From: Nitrospiraceae bacterium
Lineage (GTDB): Bacteria; Nitrospirota; Nitrospiria; Nitrospirales; Nitrospiraceae
Direction of reading: 5' to 3'
DNA length: 64,000 bases
Assembly: GCA_919902505.1 (NCBI GenBank)
Contig: CAKKRE010000007.1
Coordinates: 43,971 to 107,970, forward strand
Within the stretch, counting starts at the first letter, position 1, and each line of letters starts with the position of its first letter. The position numbers were made by a program, and so were the translations under genes. The notes under the pieces are model-generated. The model was not told the DNA's origin, made no database searches, and saw only the letters and a program-made list of their open reading frames with translations. Shown here piece by piece: positions 9,489 through 21,061 of this stretch.

Positions 9489-9583
9489 CGCGTTATTTTG
9501 ATACCAGCCGGCCACCTGGGCCGTTCTCGCCGTATGGTGGTGAATCAAGCATTTCCCCAGCCTGCTGAGTGTCCGCTGTTCAC

Positions 9584-9703
9584 GGGATGCCCAAACTGAT
9601 CTTTCAGCAAGGCCGCAGACGAGGCAGAACCGGAGGCGTAGCGGAGCTACGTCGAGGATTGTGCCGAATCGAGAACGCCGTTGAAAGGCAGTTTCAGCAT
9701 CCC
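9584..9703. repeat. 120-bp inverted-repeat element, copy 2 (opposite orientation)
   Basis: Left end GGGATGC-N2-AAACTG-TTTCA is matched by the complement at the right end (9680-9703). A central palindrome CGTAGC-TCC-GCTACG is present. Read on the minus strand it shares GGCGTTCTCG and CTGCGGCCTTGCTG with the element at 9366-9488. It ends four bases before the pyrG stop codon, so it may also serve as the 3' structure of the pyrG transcript. Confidence 0.65.
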
Positions 9704-9707
9704 TTAC

Positions 9708-11309
9708 TTAGTGGCCGCATTTGCGGCGTAGCGCCGCTCCCACAAACCCGCTGAATAACGGATGCGGGTGATGCGGGCGTGACTTGTATTCCGGGTGAAA
9801 CTGCGTGGCCAGGAACCAGGGGTGGTTCTGCAACTCGACGATTTCAACCAGGCGACCGTCAGGAGATAGGCCGCTCAAAATCAGTCCTTTGGCCGTCAAC
9901 TGCTCGCGATAGGCATTGTTGAATTCGTATCGATGACGATGCCGCTCGCGTACTTCACTGACCCCATACATCTTCTGCGCCAGCGTCCCCTCGCCCAGCT
10001 TGCAGGCATAGGCGCCGAGCCGCATGGTGCCGCCCTTGTCGTTGACCGACTGTTGGTCGGACATCAGGTGAATCACCGGATGCGGGGTCTTTTCATCGAA
10101 TTCCGCGCTGTTGGCACTGGTGAGGCCTGCGACGTTACGCGCAAATTCGATGGTGGCGCATTGCATGCCCAGGCAGAGGCCGAGGAAGGGAATCTGATGT
10201 TCTCGCGCATATTGGATCGTGACGATTTTGCCTTCGATCCCCCGTGCGCCGAAACCGCCAGGAATGAGAATCCCGTCGGCCTCGCGGAGAATACGCTCGG
10301 TCCCCTGCCGCTCCACCTCTTCGGATTCGATCCAGTTCACGTTCACACGGGTTTCATGATCGATGCCGCCGTGCACCAGGGCTTCGGCCAGACTTTTGTA
10401 GCACTCCTTCAAACCGGCATACTTCCCAACCAATGCGATCGACACCTCGTGTTTCGGGTGTTTGATCTTCTGCACCATCGCGTCCCATTCGCGAAGATTC
10501 GGGGGGCCGGTTTCCAGCTTGAGCAGGCGGACGATCAATTCGTCCAAACCTTCCTTGCGAAACACGATGGGCACTTCGTAGATGGTCTCGACATCCTTGG
10601 CCGTAATGACCGCATCTTTTTCCACGTTGCAGAACATGGCGATCTTGGCCTTGAGCTCCGGCGGTAGGTAGCGGTCGGTGCGGCACAATAGAATGTTCGG
10701 TTGAATACCGATTTCACGCAGCTTGTTGACGGAATGTTGCGTCGGTTTGGTTTTCAATTCGCCGGCCGCCCCGATGTAGGGCACCAGCGTGAGGTGCACG
10801 TAGAGCACGTTGTCGCGTCCCACGTCGTACGGGATTTGCCTGATGGCTTCCAGGAACGGCAAGCTTTCGATGTCACCGACAGTCCCGCCGATCTCGACAA
10901 TGGTGACGTCCATGCCTTGCGAGATACGCATGATGCATTGCTTGATCTCGTCCGTGACATGGGGCACGACTTGCACCGTCCCGCCCAGGTAATCGCCGCG
11001 CCGCTCCTTTGTGATGACTGCGTGATAAATGCGGCCGGTGGTGTAGTTGTTCTCGCGCGTCAGCGTCAAGGAGGTATACCGCTCATAGTGGCCAAGATCG
11101 AGGTCGGTTTCCGCCCCGTCCTCCGTGACGTAGACCTCTCCATGCTGGTACGGATTCATGGTGCCGGGATCGACGTTGATGTAGGGATCGAGCTTGAGGA
11201 ACGTGATCTTCAGCCCGCGGCTTTCAAGCAGATTGCCGATGGACGCGGAAGCCAGCCCCTTTCCGAGCGACGACACGACACCGCCGGTCACAAAGATCAG
11301 TTTGCTCAT
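9708..11309 (-). CDS. pyrG: CTP synthase
   Basis: 533 aa. Amidates UTP to CTP with glutamine and ATP. The N-terminal synthetase domain starts [16 protein letters not shown] and the C-terminal class I glutamine amidotransferase has the nucleophile in GLCLGMQ. The start at 11309 follows AAGGTG at good spacing; an upstream GTG at 11330 is less likely. It follows kdsB, and CTP is the co-substrate of KdsB, so the order kdsB-pyrG-kdsA-kdsD makes metabolic sense. Confidence 0.97.
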   Translation of the reverse strand: MSKLIFVTGGVVSSLGKGLASASIGNLLESRGLKITFLKLDPYINVDPGTMNPYQHGEVYVTEDGAETDLDLGHYERYTSLTLTRENNYTTGRIYHAVITKERRGDYLGGTVQVVPHVTDEIKQCIMRISQGMDVTIVEIGGTVGDIESLPFLEAIRQIPYDVGRDNVLYVHLTLVPYIGAAGELKTKPTQHSVNKLREIGIQPNILLCRTDRYLPPELKAKIAMFCNVEKDAVITAKDVETIYEVPIVFRKEGLDELIVRLLKLETGPPNLREWDAMVQKIKHPKHEVSIALVGKYAGLKECYKSLAEALVHGGIDHETRVNVNWIESEEVERQGTERILREADGILIPGGFGARGIEGKIVTIQYAREHQIPFLGLCLGMQCATIEFARNVAGLTSANSAEFDEKTPHPVIHLMSDQQSVNDKGGTMRLGAYACKLGEGTLAQKMYGVSEVRERHRHRYEFNNAYREQLTAKGLILSGLSPDGRLVEIVELQNHPWFLATQFHPEYKSRPHHPHPLFSGFVGAALRRKCGH

Positions 11310-11326
11310 CGTGGCACCTTCTCTCG

Positions 11327-12097
11327 TCATGGTTGAGTGATGCCGAGTCCGGTTGCACGGGTGCGAAGTTGTTCCAGCGCGCCGGGCACGTCCTCGGGGC
11401 TATCGATGCGTAATGAGCCATGGGCAGTTTCCCACACGCGGATACGTATCCCGTTCTCCAACGCGCGCAGTTGCTCGAGCTTTTCGGCGTCTTCCAGAGT
11501 GCCTGTCGGTAATGCGGTTAGGCGTTGCAATGTTTCTCGGGTATAGATGTACAGGCCCAGGTGGATGAAATGTAACCCCGGGACGGCAGCCCGTTTCGGA
11601 TCATCCCGCACCAGCGGAATCGGTGCGCGCGAAAAGTAGAGGGCATACCCCTCGCGGTCGGTGGTGACCTTGACCACGCCCGGGTTGTGGAAATCCTGGT
11701 CGGAGTCGATCCGTCGCTTCAATGTGCCCATCGTGGCGTCGCTGGCCAGAAACGGCTCGACCAGGTCCGTGATGAGATCGGGATGCAGCAGGATCTCGTC
11801 TCCCTGCAGATCTACGAAACAGTCGCCGGTGCGGTTGTCGGCGACGGCGGCGACGCGGTCGGTGCCGGTGCGATAGGGCTCCGTCATCATGAGGACCTGT
11901 CCTCCGAATCGTTCGACCGCCGACTTGATACGTTCGTCGTCCGTCGCGACCAGGACATCGTTGACGGCGCGACAAGCTTTCGCCTGCTCATAGACATGTT
12001 GGATCATCGGCTTGCCCAGCAACTGAACCAGCGGTTTGCCCGGGAACCGCGAGGACCCGTACCGGGCCGGAATCACCACCGTCACCGAGCGTTTCAC
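11327..12097 (-). CDS. kdsB: 3-deoxy-manno-octulosonate cytidylyltransferase
   Basis: About 256 aa. Activates Kdo as CMP-Kdo using CTP. The nucleotide-binding N-terminus [17 protein letters not shown], then DDERI and FVDLQGDE, are diagnostic. A GTG at 12097, two bases after the heptose kinase stop and preceded by GACAGGG, places VVIPARY at the normal distance from the N-terminus; an ATG at 12118 is the alternative and would overlap the previous gene by 20 bp. Confidence 0.93.
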   Translation of the reverse strand: MKRSVTVVIPARYGSSRFPGKPLVQLLGKPMIQHVYEQAKACRAVNDVLVATDDERIKSAVERFGGQVLMMTEPYRTGTDRVAAVADNRTGDCFVDLQGDEILLHPDLITDLVEPFLASDATMGTLKRRIDSDQDFHNPGVVKVTTDREGYALYFSRAPIPLVRDDPKRAAVPGLHFIHLGLYIYTRETLQRLTALPTGTLEDAEKLEQLRALENGIRIRVWETAHGSLRIDSPEDVPGALEQLRTRATGLGITQP

Positions 12098-12098
12098 G

Positions 12099-13163
12099 TC
12101 AGCCCTGTCCCAGTGCATCCGTGAGTTGCGCGGCGGTGACCGTAGCGGTGCCGATCATGCCGACGACGACCCCGGCGGCTTGGTTGGCGAGCACCGCTGC
12201 GTCACGCATGCTGGCGCCAGTCGAGAGCGCCAGCGCGAGTGTTCCGACGACGGTATCACCGGCACCGGTGACATCATAGACCTGTCGGGCGCGCGTAGGG
12301 ATATGCCAATGATCGCCATGGGCCTGGTAGACACTCATCCCGCGTTCACCCCGCGTCACCAGAACGGTCTGGCATCCCAATCGCTGACGAAGAATCGTGC
12401 CGGCTTTTGTAATCGCCTTGTCGTCCTCCCCCTGCACGCCGGCAGCCTGGGTAGCTTCGAGGTGGTTGGGGGTAATGACCGTGACCCCTTTGTAATAGCT
12501 GAAATGTTCCACCTTGGGATCGACCACGATGGGAATTTTGCGCTGCCCGGCCAGACGAGTCAACTCCGTCATGAGCGACGCCGTGACGACTCCTTTGGCA
12601 TAGTCGGAGACGACCAGGCAGGAGAGTTCTTTCAAGCGTGATTCCACATAGCGGAGAATGCGGCGCTGGAGCAGGGCCGAGAGTTCCGTACGGCGCTCGA
12701 CGTCATATCGAACGATCTGCTGATTATGGGCGACCACCCGGGATTTTCTGGTCGTCGGCCGGCTCTGGTCGATGACGACACCGCCGCGGCCTTGTCTGCG
12801 CCCGCCCAGTTCTTTGAGGAGCAACCGTCCGCTTTCGTCGGCTCCGATCACGCCGCAGATATCTGCCTGCCCGCCGAGCGCGAGGATATTGTTGAAGACG
12901 TTCGCCGCTCCGCCGAGCTTGAGGGATTCCGATTCGACGTGGACGACCGGAACCGGCGCTTCGGGAGAGATCCGGCTCACCCGTCCCCAGACGTAATGGT
13001 CGAGGATCAAATCCCCGATCACCAGCACTTTGGCTTGGGAGAAACGTTGGACGTAGGCGCTGAGTGCGGCGTGATTCAGCGTTGACTCCTCACTCGGCTG
13101 TCCGCTCGACGCACCGGCCTGCCCGTCCCGTCCTACTGGATGGCTTTTCCTAACCTTTCCCAT
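12099..13163 (-). CDS. rfaE1: D-glycero-beta-D-manno-heptose-7-phosphate kinase
   Basis: PfkB/ribokinase-family kinase acting in ADP-heptose synthesis for the lipopolysaccharide core. Seen: VLIGDLILDHYVWG-like N-terminal motif (VIGDLILDHYVWG), LGGAANVFNN, and the C-terminal catalytic DVTGAGDT. It corresponds to the kinase half of HldE only; the adenylyltransferase half is absent here. The start is uncertain: several ATGs lie at 13163-13181 without a good site, while GTGAGGAG sits just before a CTG at 13079, right where conservation begins. Overlaps lepB by about 30 bp. Confidence 0.9.
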   Translation of the reverse strand: MGKVRKSHPVGRDGQAGASSGQPSEESTLNHAALSAYVQRFSQAKVLVIGDLILDHYVWGRVSRISPEAPVPVVHVESESLKLGGAANVFNNILALGGQADICGVIGADESGRLLLKELGGRRQGRGGVVIDQSRPTTRKSRVVAHNQQIVRYDVERRTELSALLQRRILRYVESRLKELSCLVVSDYAKGVVTASLMTELTRLAGQRKIPIVVDPKVEHFSYYKGVTVITPNHLEATQAAGVQGEDDKAITKAGTILRQRLGCQTVLVTRGERGMSVYQAHGDHWHIPTRARQVYDVTGAGDTVVGTLALALSTGASMRDAAVLANQAAGVVVGMIGTATVTAAQLTDALGQG

Positions 13164-13908
13164 CGTACCCATTCCGTCCATGATCCTTGGCCGCTCCACG
13201 ACCAGTAAATGCGAAATGCTTTGCCGCGCACTTTCTCCGTGCGGACATAGCCCCAGAAGCGACTATCGAGGCTATGGTCCCGATTGTCTCCCATCACGAA
13301 ATACGCGTCTTCCGGCACTGTCACAGGGCCGAAATTGTCGCGCGGACTGATGCGCCCGTCATGCACGGGGGGATCAGTGTGTTGCGTGAAGGCATGGTCG
13401 TCGAACGGCGTTCCGTTGATGTGTACGACTTTATTTCGCACTTGAATAGTATCGCCGGGGAGGCCGATGACGCGTTTGATAAAGTCCTTGTCTTCATCTT
13501 CGGGAAACCGGAAGACGATGATATCGCCGCGCTGGATCGAACCGAAGGGAATGAGCGTTCGCGAGGAGTAGCAGGTGACCGGCGGAAAGCCCGGCTGAAT
13601 CTTGCAGTCGGTCGGCCATTGCAGGCCGTAGGACAGTTTGCTGACGAGAATGTGATCGCCCACCAGCAGCGTGGGAATCATCGAGCCGGAGGGAATCTTG
13701 AAGGCCTGCACCACGAAGACGCGGATGGCGAACGCGAGCAACATCGCGATGATGATCGCTTCGGCATATTCCCGCAGAATCGACTTGTGGGCCGGTTGAG
13801 CGACGGCAACGGCCGCGGGTGCATGTGTCGCTTGTTCCGAGGATACGGGGGGCGTTACCTGCCCCGTCGTTGAAGAGCTGTCGTCCGGGCGTGGATTGGG
13901 GTCGAGAC

Positions 13909-13912
<4 letters not shown>
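13133..13912 (-). CDS. lepB: Signal peptidase I
   Basis: 259 aa. Inner-membrane Ser/Lys protease that removes signal peptides from exported proteins. A proline- and serine-rich N-terminal tail of about 40 residues precedes one membrane helix ([19 protein letters not shown]), then the catalytic Ser in [10 protein letters not shown], the Lys in [12 protein letters not shown] and the [11 protein letters not shown] box. The start at 13912 overlaps the lepA stop as ATGA, with AAGGTGG upstream. The lepA-lepB pairing is a common bacterial order. Confidence 0.95.
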
Positions 13913-15720
<1,808 letters not shown>

Positions 15721-15738
15721 GTTCCCCAAAATCGATTC

Positions 15739-15767
15739 ATTATAGTGACCGCTCCTAAGGTTGTCAA
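15739..15767 (-). promoter_or_regulatory. Consensus sigma-70 promoter of lepA
   Basis: On the minus strand: perfect TTGACA (15767-15762), a 17-nt spacer and perfect TATAAT (15744-15739). Transcription should start near 15732, giving a leader of about a dozen bases before the lepA start at 15720. The -35 hexamer overlaps that of the divergent bioA promoter by five bases. Confidence 0.85.
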
Positions 15768-15789
15768 AGAAATCGCCCGCCGTTATAAT
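15761..15789 (+). promoter_or_regulatory. Sigma-70 promoter of bioA
   Basis: TTGTCA (15761-15766), a 17-nt spacer and perfect TATAAT (15784-15789). Predicted start near 15796, leaving about 67 nt of leader before bioA. It shares the -35 region with the lepA promoter, so one polymerase probably excludes the other. Confidence 0.8.
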
Positions 15790-15862
15790 CCGCGCGCGGC
15801 GCGTGGTTCTGCGTCGTCGATGCGATCGTGCCGCACGACTTGTTCTGTACTCTCCTGTCATC

Positions 15863-17245
15863 ATGAATCGACCATCCAAGCGCCTTCCACTTGCCGCCTG
15901 GGACCATGCCTATCTGTGGCATCCGTTCACGCAGATGCAGGAATGGGAGCAGGAGGAGCCCCTGATCATCCACAAGGGCAAAGGCTCCTACCTCATCGAC
16001 ACGGAGGGCCGGAAGTATCTCGACGGCACCTCGTCCATCTGGGTCAATATTCACGGCCACCGGCATCCGCGATTGGATCGCGCCCTCACGACGCAGCTTG
16101 GGCAGATCGCGCACTCCACGTTTCTCGGCCTGTCTAATCCGCCGGCCATTCGTCTCGCGCGGGAACTGATCCGTCTCGCGCCCAAGGGACTTCGACGGGT
16201 GTTTTATTCGGACAACGGCTCCACGGCGGTGGAGGTGGCGCTGAAGATGGCGGTGCAATACTGGCAACAGCGGCAGCCGACCTTAGGACCTAAGAACTCC
16301 TTTCTCCATTTGAAACTGGCCTATCACGGCGACACGGTGGGCGCCGTGAGCGTGGGAAACATCGAACTGTTTCACGCGCGCTTCAAGTCGCTGTTGTTTC
16401 CCACCCTGGAAGTTGACCCGCCCTATTGTTATCGTTGTCCGCTGAGCCTGACCTATCCCGCTTGTCACATGGCCTGCATCGAGCCGCTGGAGTCGCTGTT
16501 GAAGGCCCGTCATCGCGAACTGGCCGGGGTCATTCTCGAACCGCTCGTGCAAGCGGCGGCGGGCATGCTGACCGCGCCGCCCGGATACCTCACCCGCGTG
16601 CGGGAGCTGTGCACGAAGTACAACGTCTTGTTGATTGCGGATGAAGTGGCGACCGGCTTCGGCCGCACAGGCAAAATGTTCGCCTGTCAGCATGAAGGTG
16701 TGACGCCGGATCTCATGGCGATCAGCAAGGGCATGACCGGGGGATACATGCCCTTGGCAGCCACCCTGGCGACGGAGGAGATTTATCGCGCCTTCTTGGG
16801 ACGGTATGACGAGTGGAAAACCTTCTTCCATGGGCATAGTTACACGGGCAATCCGCTGGGCTGCGCCCTGGCCCTCGCCAACCTCGACATCTTTCGTCGT
16901 GAGAAGACGCTCGCTCACGTTCGAAAGCAGACCAAACTGCTCGCGCGCCTGCTGCGTCCGATGACCTCGCTGAGTCATGTGGGCGAGATACGGCAATGTG
17001 GTTTGTTGGTCGGAATCGAATTGGTGCAGGATCGCACGACGCGCACGCCCTATCCGCTTGAAATGCGTATCGGCCATCGCGTGGCCCAGGCCTGCCGGAA
17101 AGGCCGGCTCCTGATGAGACCCCTCGGCAACGTCATCGCACTAGTCCCTCCCCTCTCCACCAGCGCTCAGGAATTGACCAAGATGGTGGCAATTTTGCAC
17201 AGGGCCATCGTTGACGTGACCGAAGGCAGCGCATCTTCGTCGTAG
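15863..17245 (+). CDS. bioA: Adenosylmethionine-8-amino-7-oxononanoate aminotransferase
   Basis: 460-aa PLP-dependent class III aminotransferase of biotin synthesis, forming 7,8-diaminopelargonate. Seen: WHPFTQM near the N-terminus (a BioA signature), [34 protein letters not shown], and the PLP lysine in [10 protein letters not shown] cysteine-rich insert [14 protein letters not shown] occurs in the middle, as in many non-enteric BioA proteins. The start is the only ATG near the conserved N-terminus, with a weak ribosome site. No other bio gene is near. Confidence 0.93.
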   Translation: MNRPSKRLPLAAWDHAYLWHPFTQMQEWEQEEPLIIHKGKGSYLIDTEGRKYLDGTSSIWVNIHGHRHPRLDRALTTQLGQIAHSTFLGLSNPPAIRLARELIRLAPKGLRRVFYSDNGSTAVEVALKMAVQYWQQRQPTLGPKNSFLHLKLAYHGDTVGAVSVGNIELFHARFKSLLFPTLEVDPPYCYRCPLSLTYPACHMACIEPLESLLKARHRELAGVILEPLVQAAAGMLTAPPGYLTRVRELCTKYNVLLIADEVATGFGRTGKMFACQHEGVTPDLMAISKGMTGGYMPLAATLATEEIYRAFLGRYDEWKTFFHGHSYTGNPLGCALALANLDIFRREKTLAHVRKQTKLLARLLRPMTSLSHVGEIRQCGLLVGIELVQDRTTRTPYPLEMRIGHRVAQACRKGRLLMRPLGNVIALVPPLSTSAQELTKMVAILHRAIVDVTEGSASSS

Positions 17246-17420
17246 AACGTCCCGTCATTGCGGCTAGATTCCTGTCTGCTGGAACGCGGCGTCACGCGTT
17301 CGCCGATGAACATTCCTCGACAGTTTTTGTGCACCCCCGCCGGCGCCCGGGCGGCTGAGAATCGAGTGCTACACTTGATTTCATGCTGCGCCACGATATC
17401 CTCTCGACGGATTTTTCGGC

Positions 17421-18647
17421 ATGACACGCCGTCTGATGTCGTGGGGCTGGCTCCTGCTTCTGGCCCTCCCGTTGACGGCTCAGGCGGAGGAGGTTCAGCA
17501 ACCGGATCTCCTCCTGCAACGGATTCAGTTCACGGATACCGCCCGCGAGTCCGGTTCATCGGCGATTCCCTTTTCGATTGCGTCTCCCGTGCTGCACGCC
17601 TCTTTTCACACCACCTCCTTTGCGCCGCCGACCGCGTCGACGCGTTTGAAAGACCTGGTTCCTGATTCAGAACGGCCGCAGACGAAAGGTGTGGTGGCGG
17701 CGTCGACATTCTTCAAGGGGCAGCTCGCGACGGAAGGCGAGGTGGCCAACAATGCGACGAACGATGCGGGTATTCCCTCTCGCATCGATCAGCGGGATGA
17801 CGGGACCAAACGTATGGTGCGCATGGCGCTGACGGGCACGAACGGCCAGTTTCGTTACGGCATCAACTATCGGTCGGCCGGCAAGGCGTTCTTCAATTCA
17901 CCCGATCAGACGGTGCGGGAAATGTGGGGTGACTGGGGGATGGGGATTACTAAGCTTCGAAGCTCGTCCGGTCAAACCTGGAATAATGTCGACCTGGATC
18001 CTACCCGGGCACGGATTCAACACACCTTCAATCGCATCGGTCTCGCAGTGGCCAAGCCGGCCTGGCCCGAACTCAGTCTGACCTATACACGAAGCGCCCT
18101 TGCGAGCAGTTTCGACCCCAGTGGCTCTATCCCGCAACGGAGTCAGAGCAACAGTATGGAAGCCGCGCTTTCCTATACGGGGCTCACGTGGAACGCGCGG
18201 CTCTCATCGAGCTATATCCTGACGAACGATGAGACGCGAGAGGGCTCCCAATCGACCGCCTTTGCCCAGACCCTGGTGGCGACCTATCGGCCCATGAATA
18301 CCCTGACCCTTGCTCCGACGCTGAGCTACCGGACAGAGACCCAGAGCCGGTCCGGCGCGACGATTCAGACGCCCATGGCATCCGTGTCGTTGCTGTACAA
18401 ACAGAGTCAGCGGCTTTTGGTCAGTGCGATGGGAGGATATACGAGCACAAGTTCGAGTGATGGACTGATCGATACGAACAGCCTCGTGGGCAAGGGGATG
18501 TTTGCGTTGCATCTCGACCCGATTTACGGCCATCCCACGACGATTTCTCTGGAAGCCGCCTATACCAACACGACCAATCGGACTGTGGCAGGGCTCGATA
18601 CCGAGGATCTCTCCGGGCTCGTGCGTATTCTGGTGGCCTCTCTGTAG
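17421..18647 (+). CDS. Predicted outer-membrane beta-barrel protein, unknown function
   Basis: 408 aa with a signal peptide (MTRRLMSWGW, a hydrophobic core, AQA cleavage) and then an alternating, Ser/Thr/Tyr-rich pattern of amphipathic strands typical of barrels, such as LSLTYTRSAL, ALSYTGLTWN and TISLEAAYTN. The C-terminus is Leu rather than Phe. No enzyme motif or known family recognised. A weak promoter-like pair (TTGATT and TATCCT) lies between bioA and this gene. Convergent with the RND adaptor gene, with only 24 bp between the stops. Confidence 0.65.
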   Translation: MTRRLMSWGWLLLLALPLTAQAEEVQQPDLLLQRIQFTDTARESGSSAIPFSIASPVLHASFHTTSFAPPTASTRLKDLVPDSERPQTKGVVAASTFFKGQLATEGEVANNATNDAGIPSRIDQRDDGTKRMVRMALTGTNGQFRYGINYRSAGKAFFNSPDQTVREMWGDWGMGITKLRSSSGQTWNNVDLDPTRARIQHTFNRIGLAVAKPAWPELSLTYTRSALASSFDPSGSIPQRSQSNSMEAALSYTGLTWNARLSSSYILTNDETREGSQSTAFAQTLVATYRPMNTLTLAPTLSYRTETQSRSGATIQTPMASVSLLYKQSQRLLVSAMGGYTSTSSSDGLIDTNSLVGKGMFALHLDPIYGHPTTISLEAAYTNTTNRTVAGLDTEDLSGLVRILVASL

Positions 18648-18671
18648 CCCCCTCCCCCAAGCCCTGCTTCG

Positions 18672-19820
18672 TTACGCTCCATCGGCTGAGGTGTCACCAG
18701 CCGCGAGGTGGTCGGTGGCTGACGGCGTGAGCAGAATTCGTTCTCCGGTCGTCAGTCCCTCTCGAATCGTCACCTGATTATCGATCACGCTGTCGATATT
18801 GATGGCGCGTTCCTCAAGCCGGCCGGCGTCATGTTGCACCACCACCCACTGTTTGCCGGAATGTTCAAGGATCGCCTGTTTCGGGATGACAATCTTCGGG
18901 CGCATCGTGTGGCCTGCGATGGTCACTCGTGCAAACATTTCCGGTTTCAGGCGACGATCCACGTTCGACACGGACGCGCGAATTTTAATGGTGCGCGTGG
19001 CCGGATCGACCACGTCGCCGATCACGCTGATCGTGGCGGGAAACTCGATGCCCGGGTAGGCCTCGACGGTCATGGGCGCGACCGCTCCGACACGAATTCC
19101 CGAGAGGTCATGTTCATACACATCCGCGACGACCTGCAAACGGTCGAGATTGGCGACGGTAAACAACGGCGTGTCTGAGGCAGGGCCGACGATTTGGCCC
19201 GGCGTCACATTGCGTTCGACGACCGTTCCAGTCAACGGGCTCCGCAGTTCGAAGCGTGAGGTGATCTGTTGTTGCGCAAGGGGTTTGCTGAGTTCGGCGG
19301 CCGGCACACGCAGCGACAGGAGCCGTCCTTTTGCCTGCTTGAATTCAGCCCGTTCCCGGTTCAGATCGTTCTCTGCATGTTCCAGATCTTTCAGAGACAT
19401 GGCCTGGGCGTCGTACAGGTCCTTCGTCAATTCGTAATTGCGTTCAGCCAGTCCCAGCTCAGAAATCTCCTCGACGTAGGCGGCATAGGCGGTGGCGATG
19501 TCGGCCGCATCGATCACCATCAAGACCTCGCCCGCTTTGACAGCCTGCCCGAGTTTTACCCGCACATCCAGCACCGGTCCCTGGAGGGGCGATGAGATTC
19601 TGGAAAAGCCATCCTCGGCATAGGTCACTCTGGCCGACAGCGTCAAGGCTGGAAGAGAGGGCGAGGGTTCAATGAGCATCGTTTGAACCTCTGGCTGACG
19701 GCTGGCAACGACTGGGGGTTGAACGGTTTTCGACGACGGGGCGGGCGGATCAGGACGCGTACAGCCGGCCAACGTCAGGCCGACAAGAATGAGCGACAGT
19801 TGGCAGAGAAGTTGTTTCAT
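18672..19820 (-). CDS. RND efflux periplasmic adaptor lipoprotein (HlyD/CzcB type)
   Basis: 382 aa. Membrane fusion protein linking an RND pump to an outer-membrane channel. The start at 19820 follows GGAG and gives a lipoprotein signal with lipobox LAGC. Then come a first barrel-hybrid half, a coiled-coil hairpin (from about 130 to 190), a second lipoyl half (RSPLTGTVVERNVTPGQ) and beta-barrel and membrane-proximal domains. No RND pump, TolC or regulator gene lies nearby, so the partner must be elsewhere or the gene was displaced. Substrate unknown. Confidence 0.85.
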   Translation of the reverse strand: MKQLLCQLSLILVGLTLAGCTRPDPPAPSSKTVQPPVVASRQPEVQTMLIEPSPSLPALTLSARVTYAEDGFSRISSPLQGPVLDVRVKLGQAVKAGEVLMVIDAADIATAYAAYVEEISELGLAERNYELTKDLYDAQAMSLKDLEHAENDLNRERAEFKQAKGRLLSLRVPAAELSKPLAQQQITSRFELRSPLTGTVVERNVTPGQIVGPASDTPLFTVANLDRLQVVADVYEHDLSGIRVGAVAPMTVEAYPGIEFPATISVIGDVVDPATRTIKIRASVSNVDRRLKPEMFARVTIAGHTMRPKIVIPKQAILEHSGKQWVVVQHDAGRLEERAINIDSVIDNQVTIREGLTTGERILLTPSATDHLAAGDTSADGA

Positions 19821-20092
19821 GGCACTCCGTTCTCTCTGGTCCCGTACCGGTCGTTCTGCCGCGGAAGCCAAGTGTGTGACAGCGGCAGACATCGGCTGGT
19901 CGGCTTGAGGGGGCCTGCTCCGTACAGATTCACTCATGATTCCTCGATGCATGTTGCTGAAAGGGCAGGAAGCAGCCGGCTAGGACGAAGGGGAACGTTG
20001 TGATCCGAACGGTCTGCGGGCAGATACGCAAGGAGATCAGCATGTTCCGGGAAGACCAACTCATTCGTCCCGGCCTACTCGCCAACTGTATC

Positions 20093-20122
20093 ATTAAAAC
20101 ATCGACGTCTTTTGCCTGTCAA
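20093..20122 (-). promoter_or_regulatory. Probable sigma-70 promoter of the RND adaptor gene
   Basis: Minus strand: TTGACA (20122-20117), an 18-nt spacer and TTTAAT (20098-20093), five of six to consensus. The predicted leader to the adaptor start at 19820 is long, about 265 nt. Apart from this I see nothing in 19821-20180. Confidence 0.5.
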
Positions 20123-20180
20123 TCGAGGCGACCGCATGTCTGGCGGGATGTGCTGTTCCGGTGACTGGCGAGTGATGGAC

Positions 20181-20981
20181 TCAGCAGAGTTCGATCCGCT
20201 GGCCGCGTTCGACCTTTAAGCGGTCGGCCGCGCGTCCTTCCTTCAGGAATACTTCCACATATCCGTTGCTGTTGATCAGGGCCTGAGGGGTATCGGGCGA
20301 ACCCTCTGCATAACTTCGCACCAACCCATCGATTGTGATCCCGCCGATGCGGATATAGGGCTCGGGGCGTTTGGTCAGACCACGCACTTCCTTGAGGTGG
20401 TAGGCCGTGAGATTGGAGATGAGATTGCCGAACCGATCGATGTAGAGAATGTGTCCCGCCATCACATGTTTGTCCCAGGCCGGTTCCGCAATCGGGAGGC
20501 GTTCGTAGTTCGGCACGAGTCGCCCGAATGAGCCGATCGGTTGGCCTTTGGTCAACCAGGCGGCTGCCGGCGCGAAGAGATCGCGCCCATCGAACGTCGC
20601 CCCGTCGGAGTCCAATCGATACTGACGGTTCTCGATCTGCCGCACTTCGACGCCCTGTTCTTCCTCATAGATATGGGTGAACAGGCCGTTGTCCGGCCCG
20701 ATAAAGACATAGCGCGACGACGACACGAGCAGCGGCCGCCTGGTGCCGCCGACGCCGGGATCCACGACGGCCACATGGATCGTTCCGTCCGGGAAATAGC
20801 GATAACAGGATTTGAGCAGGTACGCGGCATCCGCCACATCGTGCGGCGTCACGTGATGGGAGAGATCCACGATCCGGGCCTGCGGATTGATGTTGAGGAT
20901 GACGCCCTTCATGCTGGCGACAAAATAGTCGCGTTCGCCGAAGTCCGTCAGGAGCGTAATGAGCGGGATCGTTACCGGCAT
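20181..20981 (-). CDS. SAM hydroxide adenosyltransferase / SAM hydrolase (DUF62)
   Basis: 266 aa, related to the fluorinase/chlorinase fold. Most members hydrolyse S-adenosylmethionine to adenosine and methionine. Conserved stretches: LLTDFGERDYFVASMKG, VVDPGVGG, FIGPDNGLF and YIDRFGNLISN. No halide-binding insertion is recognised, so hydrolase is likelier than halogenase. Probably the last gene of the long minus-strand pyr/greA run, 80 bp after greA. Confidence 0.88.
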   Translation of the reverse strand: MPVTIPLITLLTDFGERDYFVASMKGVILNINPQARIVDLSHHVTPHDVADAAYLLKSCYRYFPDGTIHVAVVDPGVGGTRRPLLVSSSRYVFIGPDNGLFTHIYEEEQGVEVRQIENRQYRLDSDGATFDGRDLFAPAAAWLTKGQPIGSFGRLVPNYERLPIAEPAWDKHVMAGHILYIDRFGNLISNLTAYHLKEVRGLTKRPEPYIRIGGITIDGLVRSYAEGSPDTPQALINSNGYVEVFLKEGRAADRLKVERGQRIELC

Positions 20982-21061
20982 GGCGCAGACAAGACCTGGA
21001 TGCCGGAAGGCGGTTCAGCACGGGTGAGAGACTGTGAGTCGGTGTTCGTCGACATCGGCGC

